Below, piece after piece: positions 1-5,276 of a stretch of 8,131 bases of DNA. The notes under the pieces were generated by a model, which worked only from the letters and a program-made list of their open reading frames with translations, made no database searches and was not told where the DNA came from. The position numbers and the translations under genes were made by a program. Within the stretch, counting starts at the first letter, position 1. Each line of letters opens with the position of its first letter. Source of the DNA: Rohdeia sp044358925 (lineage in GTDB: Bacteria > Planctomycetota > UBA1135 > GCA-002686595); NCBI GenBank assembly GCA_044358925.1, contig JBIKNC010000202.1, positions 1 to 8,131 of the forward strand, given 5' to 3'.

Positions 1-21
1 TGAGCGCGCTTCGCGCGCTCA
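1..21 (-). terminator. Strong GC hairpin past the deiminase stop codon (possible terminator)
   Basis: Positions 1-8 and 14-21 are perfect reverse complements, and c9 can also pair with g13, giving an 8-9 bp GC-rich stem with a loop of three to five bases. On the minus strand the loop reads GCGAAGC, a sequence known to form an unusually stable mini-hairpin in DNA. It starts 32 bp beyond the stop codon of the minus-strand deiminase gene, where an intrinsic terminator would be expected. The tract that should be T-rich falls outside the window, so the terminator role is inferred. Confidence 0.4.
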
Positions 22-53
22 TCGCCACCGCGCTTCGATTCCGCACTTCGACC

Positions 54-1610
54 TCACCGTGACGGATCCGTGTCTGACACCGTACGCGTCACGAAGTACT
101 GCGCGGGCGCGTTGCGCGGACTCGTCGCACTTCGGCCCGACGCACTCGCGGACTCGACGAAGTAGGCGGTCGCTCCCGCAGGCACGTGCGCGACGAACGC
201 GCCGTCCGCGGCGCGCACGAGCGGCACTCGCGACCACTCGCTCGCGCCCGCCGCGCGGAACACGAGGTTCGTCGCGGCGCTCACCACACCGCGGCCGCTG
301 TGATCCGCGATCGTCGCGCGCACATGCACGCGACCGTCGCTCAGCGCTTCGCTCGCGACGACGTCGACGGCGAGCATCTCGCGATCCCACACCGCGCGCG
401 TGCGGCAGTGCAGCGCGTCGCCGCCCGTCCAACCAATCGAGTCGTACATCGACGTGCTCGGCGCGAGATGCGGCTCGTCCGCCAGCACGAACGTGTAGCC
501 GCGCACCGTGTGGCCGGGCAGTGCGGCTCGCCACTGCGCGAGCGCCACCTCGTCCTGTTCGATGCCGAAGAGCGGCACGTACACGTTCGCGTTCAGGATC
601 AACGCGTTCGAGTACGCCGCGAGCTCGTCGCCGCTGAAACGCGCGGTGTCGAGCCGCAGGATCTCGAACGGCTCGCCGGTGACCGTGCGCAGCGCCGACA
701 ACTCCTCGCGCAGGATGCGCTCGTACACCTCGTGCGCCGGATGGTCCGCGGGCGGACGCACGACGAACATGCGGCGCTCGTCGAGCAGCTTCACCATGCA
801 GTCGACGTGCTGGATGCCGCGCGCTTCGAAGTTCGAGAGGATCGTGTAACGCGAGAGGCCGAGCTGCCCGCGCGCGAGCGCCAGGAACGCCGCGCGATCG
901 AAGCCGTACTCCTCGTTCTCGTTCACGAGGATGCAACTGCTGAGCGCCAGGCCGTGCCCGTCGGTCGCGAGGTTGCCGCCCGTCAGTGCGTACGACAGCG
1001 GCAGGTGTTCGAACCCGAGCGTCGCCGCGATCCGCGCCGGCGCCGCGTCGTCGGCCGTGACGTCGTAGTCGCGCAACGACTCGCCCCAACTGCCGTCGAA
1101 CGCCGTCGAGAGCGGCTCGTCGCAGCCGTAGCCCGTGATCGGCGTCGCGAGTTCGTAGCGCGGATCCGCGAGCGCGAGGCGCCCGTCCTCGCCGAACACC
1201 GGATGCGGGCCCCAGTCGCGCACCCAAGACACGTCGTCGCCTTGCGCCGCGACGATCCATTCGACGCGCTCGACGTCGACCTGCCAGCGGTCGAGCCACA
1301 GCAGCGCATCGGCGATCGCCGCGTCGTCCGCGACCAGGAGGTGGAGCGTCGCGTCGCGCGCGAGGTCGACCACGAGCGCGTGCGGCACGCAGGGCGGCCA
1401 CGCCACGAGCACACCGACGGCCGGCTCCCACTCCGCCGCGACGCGCCGCACGAACGGGCTGCCGGGCACCGTGGTGCCAAGGGCGAGGCTCGCGTCGTTC
1501 GCAGCATTCGGCTCGCCGCTCGCTCCGCCGCTCGGCGTGCCGCGACACGCCGCGAGGTGGAGCACACCGAAGAGAGCCACCACCAATGCGCCGATGGACG
1601 GGTTCCGCAT
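54..1610 (-). CDS. Secreted agmatine/peptidylarginine deiminase-family lipoprotein
   Basis: This 518-residue protein belongs to the Porphyromonas-type peptidylarginine deiminase/agmatine deiminase family (PF04371), which hydrolyses a guanidinium group to a ureido group and ammonia. The family landmarks are present in order: EWEP (60-63) and WPP (71-73), WVRDWGP (129-135), GGN (211-213), the His-x-Asp pair H268/D270, and the nucleophile C402 in GGDALHC. The enzyme therefore looks catalytically intact. Residues 1-22 form a lipoprotein signal peptide with lipobox LAAC (Cys22), so it should be exported and lipid-anchored, unlike cytosolic agmatine deiminases. Residues from about 410 to 518 form an extra beta-rich, possibly Ig-like, domain. 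The ATG at 1610 was chosen because it places the signal peptide at the N-terminus; upstream codons run antisense to the next gene. There is no clear Shine-Dalgarno sequence. Whether the substrate is agmatine, peptidyl-arginine or free arginine cannot be told. Confidence 0.88.
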   Translation of the reverse strand: MRNPSIGALVVALFGVLHLAACRGTPSGGASGEPNAANDASLALGTTVPGSPFVRRVAAEWEPAVGVLVAWPPCVPHALVVDLARDATLHLLVADDAAIADALLWLDRWQVDVERVEWIVAAQGDDVSWVRDWGPHPVFGEDGRLALADPRYELATPITGYGCDEPLSTAFDGSWGESLRDYDVTADDAAPARIAATLGFEHLPLSYALTGGNLATDGHGLALSSCILVNENEEYGFDRAAFLALARGQLGLSRYTILSNFEARGIQHVDCMVKLLDERRMFVVRPPADHPAHEVYERILREELSALRTVTGEPFEILRLDTARFSGDELAAYSNALILNANVYVPLFGIEQDEVALAQWRAALPGHTVRGYTFVLADEPHLAPSTSMYDSIGWTGGDALHCRTRAVWDREMLAVDVVASEALSDGRVHVRATIADHSGRGVVSAATNLVFRAAGASEWSRVPLVRAADGAFVAHVPAGATAYFVESASASGRSATSPRNAPAQYFVTRTVSDTDPSR

Positions 1611-1640
1611 GGCGCGAGCGTACTGCGACCAACCAGCGAT

Positions 1641-1666
1641 CGGCACGCGCGACCGGCACGCGCGTC
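1641..1666. repeat. 13-bp tandem repeat, two copies
   Basis: Two adjacent 13-mers, cggcacgcgcgac (1641-1653) and cggcacgcgcgtc (1654-1666), differ at one base. They lie 31 bp upstream of the deiminase ATG. The spacing is slightly more than one helical turn. They could be paired operator half-sites or simple slippage products. Confidence 0.75.
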
Positions 1667-1670
1667 GCCG

Positions 1671-1709
1671 CCCGTCGACCGTGCCCGTCGAGCATGCCCG
1701 TCGAGCATG
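1671..1709. repeat. 13-bp tandem repeat, three copies
   Basis: Three adjacent 13-mers are present: cccgtcgaccgtg (1671-1683), cccgtcgagcatg (1684-1696) and an identical copy of the latter (1697-1709). The first copy differs at two positions. The unit differs in sequence from the neighbouring two-copy array but has the same 13-bp length; the arrays are separated by only 4 bp. The array ends 57 bp before the pseudouridine synthase ATG. Confidence 0.8.
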
Positions 1710-1766
1710 GCCGGCGCGCTCGCGCGCCGAATGCGCGGCGGCGCGTGCCACAATCCGCGCGCACCG

Positions 1767-2591
1767 ATGAAGCCGCACCTGCCGATCCTGTTCGAGGACG
1801 AACACCTGCTCGTCGTCGACAAACCGTCGGGGCTCCTCTCCGTGCCCACGCCGGGTGCGGAAGGGCGCACCGTGCTCGACGTCCTCGGTGAACTCGAGCG
1901 CCCGTCCTTCGCCGTGCACCGCCTCGACCGCGACGTGTCCGGAGCGCTGCTCGTGGCCCGCGACGCGCGCACCCGCGACGCTCTGCAGGACCTCTTCCGC
2001 GAGCGCGCGCTCCAGAAGATCTACTGGGCGCTGACTCTGAGCGGTCCGAACAAGAACGCGGGTGAGCTGCGCTTCCCGATCACCGAGAGCGGCGGTTCCG
2101 CGCGCGTCTCGTCGACCGGCAAAGCGAGCCTGACGCGCTACCGCGTCCTCGCGCGCGGGCCGCTCGCGAACGAGGTCGAGATCGAGCTCGAAACGGGCCG
2201 CTACAACCAGATCCGCCTGCACTTCGCCCACGCGCGCTGGCCGCTGGTCGGCGAGCGCAAGTACGCGATCTCCGGCGACGATCCGTACAAGGCGCCGCGT
2301 GTCGCATTGCACGCCTGGAAGTTGTCGTTCGTGCACCCGCGCACCGGAGTGCGCGTCGGGGTGGAGGCGCCATTGCCCGACAAACTCGCCGACTTGCGCG
2401 AGCGCGTGCTGTTCGAGCCCGCTCCGAAGCCGCGCGAGAAGAGCGCCGAGAAACAAACCGCGCCGCTCCGCCGCAAGAAACGCGGCGGCGGCCGCAGCGA
2501 CGAAGCTGTTGCGAAGCGCACGCAGCGCGGGAATGCGAACGATGCGCGCGGCGCGCGCGGGGGAGCGAAGCGGCGCGACAAGCGTCGCTGA
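1767..2591 (+). CDS. RluA-family pseudouridine synthase with a basic C-terminal tail
   Basis: This 274-residue protein isomerises uridine to pseudouridine in rRNA or tRNA. It begins directly with the family's first strand (FEDEHLLVVDKPSG, 9-22) and has no S4 domain. The signature HRLDRDVSG (51-59) carries the catalytic Asp54. TGRYNQIRLH (133-142) matches the second conserved block, and LHAWKLSFVHP (171-181) the third. The catalytic domain ends near residue 205. The last 65 or so residues are rich in Lys, Arg, Gly and Ala, look disordered and probably bind RNA. The ATG at 1767 puts the first domain strand close to the N-terminus; no Shine-Dalgarno sequence precedes it. The gene is monocistronic, divergent from the deiminase gene and convergent with the ABC ATPase gene. 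Target specificity (RluA, RluC, RluD or TruC type) cannot be assigned. Confidence 0.92.
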   Translation: MKPHLPILFEDEHLLVVDKPSGLLSVPTPGAEGRTVLDVLGELERPSFAVHRLDRDVSGALLVARDARTRDALQDLFRERALQKIYWALTLSGPNKNAGELRFPITESGGSARVSSTGKASLTRYRVLARGPLANEVEIELETGRYNQIRLHFAHARWPLVGERKYAISGDDPYKAPRVALHAWKLSFVHPRTGVRVGVEAPLPDKLADLRERVLFEPAPKPREKSAEKQTAPLRRKKRGGGRSDEAVAKRTQRGNANDARGARGGAKRRDKRR

Positions 2592-2621
2592 AAGACCTCG
2601 CTGAGTGTGTCGCGGCCGAGT

Positions 2622-2637
2622 GGCGCCGGGCGGCGCC
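2622..2637. terminator. Short GC hairpin in the convergent gap
   Basis: Two copies of the palindrome ggcgcc (2622-2627 and 2632-2637) can form a 6-bp stem with a four-base loop, and two wobble pairs could extend it in RNA. It sits in the 60-bp gap between the convergent stop codons at 2591 and 2652 and could serve both transcripts. No T tract follows on either side, so it is at best a weak or Rho-assisted terminator. Confidence 0.25.
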
Positions 2638-2651
2638 GTTGTCGTGCGCCG

Positions 2652-3581
2652 TCAGTGCGCGCCGAACGCGTCGCGCACGAGTCTGGCGGCGCGCGCAGCA
2701 GGATCCTCGGCGGCCGTCAGCGACGTGAAGAGTTGTTCGAGCGTGCCGTCGTGGCCGGCGCGCGCGCGCAACTCGTCGAGTGTGCCGAGCGCGATGCGTT
2801 CGCCGCGCTTCAGGATCGCGACGCGGTCGGCGACGCGCTCGACGATGTCGAGCAGGTGCGAGGTGTAGAGCACCGCACCGCCGCGGTCGGCCCACGCGCG
2901 CAGCAGTTCTTTGACGGTCGAGGCGCTGGGGGCGTCGAGGCCTGAGAGTGGCTCGTCGAGGACGAGGAGTTTGGGCTCGGGCAGCAGCGCACACGCGATC
3001 GCGGCCTTCTGGCGCATGCCGCGCGAGAACTGGCCGACGGGATCGTTCGCGCGGGTGTCGAGTTCGAAGCCGGCGAGGAGGGCGGCGCCGCGCTGGGCGA
3101 TGAGTTGCTCGTCGAGGCCGTGCAGGCGACCGACCAGGTCGAGGTGCTGGCGCGGCGAGAGTTGGGCGTAGAGCGGCGCTCCGTCCGGCACGAACCCGAA
3201 GCGACGGCGCGCTTCGAGCGGCTGTGCATGCACGTCGAGGCCGTCGATCGTGACCGTGCCGCTTGTCGGCGCGAGCAGGCCGCACAGGATGCGCACGGCC
3301 GTCGTCTTGCCGGCGCCGTTCGGGCCGAGCAGGCCGAGCACCTCACCGCGCCGCACGTCGAGGTCGAGCCCGACCAGGGCCTTCACCTCGTCGTAGTGCT
3401 TCGCGACGCCACGGAGCTGCGCAAGCGGCGACCCATCGGCTCCGTGGAGTGCGAGCGGCGACGCATCGGCGCCGTGACTCGCGAGCGGCGCGGAGTCCGC
3501 GCCCGGTCCCGTGCGGCGCGCGGACGGGCTCTCGCCGCGCGCATTCGCGTCGCCGGCGCTCGCATCACGGCGCGCGGTCAC
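2652..3581 (-). CDS. ABC transporter ATP-binding protein (ABC-2/NatA-CcmA-like)
   Basis: This 309-residue nucleotide-binding subunit would power export or remodelling by a separate membrane subunit. Visible motifs are Walker A GPNGAGKT (86-93), the ABC signature as FSRGMRQK (185-192, the variant common in ABC-2 exporters), Walker B LLVLDEP (205-211), D-loop SGLD (213-216) and the switch H242. The usual Q-loop glutamine is replaced around residues 131-134 (VPDG), a change also tolerated in related ABC-2 ATPases. The first 58 residues are Ala/Gly/Ser/Pro-rich, contain a 10-residue repeat and look disordered. The start is GTG at 3581, which forms a GTGA overlap with the ispH stop codon; no other start codon fits, and an AGGAG lies 14 nt upstream. 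No permease gene follows: the next gene is convergent. The substrate is unknown, and the partner must lie elsewhere. Confidence 0.87.
   Translation of the reverse strand: MTARRDASAGDANARGESPSARRTGPGADSAPLASHGADASPLALHGADGSPLAQLRGVAKHYDEVKALVGLDLDVRRGEVLGLLGPNGAGKTTAVRILCGLLAPTSGTVTIDGLDVHAQPLEARRRFGFVPDGAPLYAQLSPRQHLDLVGRLHGLDEQLIAQRGAALLAGFELDTRANDPVGQFSRGMRQKAAIACALLPEPKLLVLDEPLSGLDAPSASTVKELLRAWADRGGAVLYTSHLLDIVERVADRVAILKRGERIALGTLDELRARAGHDGTLEQLFTSLTAAEDPAARAARLVRDAFGAH
3421..3510 (-). repeat. 30-bp degenerate tandem repeat inside the ABC ATPase gene
   Basis: Three 30-bp units (3421-3450, 3451-3480, 3481-3510) share the start gc(a/g)agcggcg on the plus strand. The first two match at 23 of 30 positions; the third diverges after its first ten bases. 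On the coding strand they give three 10-residue units: DSAPLASHGA, DASPLALHGA and DGSPLAQLRG (residues 29-58). They form the linker just ahead of the ATPase domain. The multiple-of-three period keeps the frame, so copy number could vary without breaking the protein. Confidence 0.65.
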
Positions 3582-4540
3582 GCGGCGACGAGGCGCTCCT
3601 GCAGGTGCGCGACGATCTCCTGGATGATCTCGCGCGGCGTCGACGCGCCGGCGTGGATGCCGACGTGTTTCTTGCCCGCGAACCACGTGAGGTCGATGCC
3701 GTCGACACCTTCGACTTGGTGCGTCGGCACGCCCATGGCGCCGCAGACTTCCTTGAGCTTGACCGAGTTCGACGAGTGCGGCGAACCGACCACGAGGATC
3801 ACGTCGGCGGTGGAGGCGAGGTGGTCGGCTTCTTCCTGACGCTCGGTCGTGACGTGGCAGATCGTGTTGACGATCTTCACTTCGCGCGACTTCGGAACGA
3901 GCGCGGCGGCGATCTGGCCGGCCTTCTTCGCGATGAGCGTCGACTGGATCACGACGCCGGCCTTCTTGAGCGGCGGCAGTGCTTCGGCGTCGGCGACCGA
4001 CTCGAGCACACGCGCGTTGCCACCGACCTCCGCGACCGAGGCCATGATGCCGATGATCTCGGGGTGCGTCGGCTGGCCGACGATGAACACGTCGTAGCCG
4101 TCCTTCGCGAGCTGGACCGCCTTGCGGTGGATGATGTCGACGAGCGGACACGTGCCGTCGATCACCTCGAGGCCGGCCGCGGCCGCTTCGCGTTTCACCG
4201 CGGGCGGCACGCCGTGCGCACGGATGACGAGAGCAGCGCCCGCAGGCGCGCTGTGGTGGTCCGCGACGGCGGTGATGCCGTGTTCGCGCTCGAGCTTGCC
4301 GACCGTGTACGAGTTGTGGATCAACTCGCCGTGCGTCACGACGGGGCGGTCCTTCTTCGCGGCCGCTTCGACGGCCAGGTCGATCGCGCGTTCGACGCCC
4401 CAGCAGTAGCCGGCGCTCTCGGCGACTTCGATCAGGACCGAACCGTCCTTCGAATGGAAGGTCTCGGACAACGGTGCCGTGCGCGTCGAGCGATTCGACA
4501 GCGCACGGCTGCGTTCAGTGGGCTGGTCGGCGGTGTTCAT
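3578..4540 (-). CDS. ispH: 4-hydroxy-3-methylbut-2-enyl diphosphate reductase
   Basis: This 320-residue iron-sulfur enzyme performs the last step of the non-mevalonate (MEP) pathway, converting HMBPP to IPP and DMAPP in the cytosol. The three cluster cysteines are C46 (GYCWGVERA), C131 (DGTCPLV) and C228 (NTICHVTTERQ). Substrate-site residues are also in place: H75 (IHN), H109 (RAHGV), H159 with E161 (THPE), the SSNS block at 256-259, and S300 in GASTP. The core starts near residue 36. The first 35 residues are an unconserved polar extension rich in Ser, Thr and Arg. The ATG at 4540 lies 16 nt after the preceding stop codon and has no strong Shine-Dalgarno sequence; a TTG at codon 24 (4471) is a weaker alternative. 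The stop overlaps the GTG of the ABC ATPase gene, so the two are probably translationally coupled. Confidence 0.96.
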   Translation of the reverse strand: MNTADQPTERSRALSNRSTRTAPLSETFHSKDGSVLIEVAESAGYCWGVERAIDLAVEAAAKKDRPVVTHGELIHNSYTVGKLEREHGITAVADHHSAPAGAALVIRAHGVPPAVKREAAAAGLEVIDGTCPLVDIIHRKAVQLAKDGYDVFIVGQPTHPEIIGIMASVAEVGGNARVLESVADAEALPPLKKAGVVIQSTLIAKKAGQIAAALVPKSREVKIVNTICHVTTERQEEADHLASTADVILVVGSPHSSNSVKLKEVCGAMGVPTHQVEGVDGIDLTWFAGKKHVGIHAGASTPREIIQEIVAHLQERLVAA

Positions 4541-4556
4541 CCGGCGCTCGTGCTCG

Positions 4557-5276
4557 TCAGGCGACTTCGAGGATTTCGACCTCGATGCCGGTCTTGGCAG
4601 CAGTCTTTTCGGCGATCTCGGTCATGCGCGCCTTCGCGACGGGCTTCAGCTTCTTCGCCGCGTTCGGCTTCGCCAGCGTCGTGATCTGGATGTGGCCCGG
4701 CGCGAACTTCTCGACGTAGCCGAGCCAGTTGCGGAACTCGGAGTCGGTCGAGTTGTCGACCGCGCCGGTCACGAAGCGCGCGCGCAGGATCCAGCGGTCG
4801 ATGTCGAACTTCTGGAGGTTCTCGACCACCGACTTGTAGATCTGCGGGTCCTGGCCCGTCAGCGCACCGAACGTCTTCTGCGTGCCGGCCTCGAAGTAGA
4901 AGATCGGGTGGTGGTAGCAGGAGATCGAGTGGCGGCGCTCGACGTCGTCGAGGTTGAGACCCGGCGACAGCAGGATGAGCTGCGCCTTCGGATACCACTT
5001 GTCGACCAACTCGCGCAGGTTCTCCGAGATCGCGCGGAACTCGAGATTCGCCATCGGATCGGCGTCGTCGGCGCCCTGCACGACCACGCTCTTCAGCTTG
5101 TCACCGGCTTTGGACAGCTCGATGATGCGCCGGGCCACCGACGTGATGACGACAGCTTGTGTGGCGTAGCGCCCCGGCCGACCGTTCGGCGCGACGGGGT
5201 CGACCAGGAGGGCGGTTTCGAACTCCGGGTGTTCGAGGGGGCCCTGGACCATCTGCTCGGCGAGTGAGGCGATCAT
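4557..5276 (-). CDS. Radical SAM-like protein lacking the cluster cysteines
   Basis: This 239-residue protein has no certain family. Its layout resembles COG0731-type radical SAM Fe-S oxidoreductases. Residues 62-75 (SVVVQGADDADP) sit where the family has its G-x-GEPT strand. YFEAGTQKTF (127-136) resembles the SLDA-strand block, followed by a helix ending ENLQKF (152-157). RARFVTGAVDNS (165-176) and APGHIQITTLAKP (192-204) resemble the late strands. The CxxxCxxC cluster motif expected near residues 25-40 is absent: the only cysteine is C120. The GGE-like SAM-binding motif is also degraded. It may be a non-enzymatic or cluster-independent relative, or another alpha/beta barrel. The ATG at 5276 has a good Shine-Dalgarno sequence (AAGGA, 5282-5286, 5-nt spacer). 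The gene lies 16 nt before ispH and is probably cotranscribed with it. That the gene is real is near certain; the fold is an inference. Confidence 0.85.
   Translation of the reverse strand: MIASLAEQMVQGPLEHPEFETALLVDPVAPNGRPGRYATQAVVITSVARRIIELSKAGDKLKSVVVQGADDADPMANLEFRAISENLRELVDKWYPKAQLILLSPGLNLDDVERRHSISCYHHPIFYFEAGTQKTFGALTGQDPQIYKSVVENLQKFDIDRWILRARFVTGAVDNSTDSEFRNWLGYVEKFAPGHIQITTLAKPNAAKKLKPVAKARMTEIAEKTAAKTGIEVEILEVA

Larger units (their letters stand above)
1611..1766. promoter_or_regulatory. Divergent intergenic region between deiminase and pseudouridine synthase
   Basis: This 156-bp gap separates two divergent start codons and must hold the promoters of both genes. It contains two 13-bp tandem repeat arrays (listed separately) and a hairpin with a 7-bp stem at 1712-1718/1723-1729 in the pseudouridine synthase leader. 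The best -10-like hexamer on the plus strand is CACAAT (1749-1754, four of six bases), which would put transcription start only a few bases before the ATG at 1767. No convincing -35 element and no Shine-Dalgarno sequence is seen for either gene, so the promoters are not assigned. Confidence 0.45.

Noticed and set aside
1641..1709. CRISPR-like array
   Set aside because: The 13-bp units are directly adjacent with no spacers and are too short; they are tandem repeats.
186..1766. Upstream continuation of the pseudouridine synthase frame on the plus strand
   Set aside because: It is His/Arg-rich mirror sequence of the deiminase gene and has no recognisable domain; the family core begins right after the ATG at 1767.
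1611..2456. Upstream continuation of the deiminase reading frame, starting at 2456
   Set aside because: It runs antisense through the pseudouridine synthase gene, and the lipoprotein signal peptide starts cleanly at 1610.
2080..3285. Minus-strand 401-residue open frame spanning the convergent gap
   Set aside because: It crosses from the ABC ATPase gene into the antisense of the pseudouridine synthase gene, and its Arg/Ala/Pro-only composition marks it as spurious.
3582..4151. N-terminal extension of the ABC ATPase frame to 4151
   Set aside because: It lies entirely within ispH in another frame and reads as Arg-rich shadow sequence; the GTG in the GTGA overlap is the natural start.
3263..4684. 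Plus-strand 473-residue open frame opposite ispH and the ABC ATPase
   Set aside because: Its composition is the Arg/Ala/Asp/Val-rich pattern expected from the complement of GC-rich codons, and it opposes a certain gene with all catalytic motifs.
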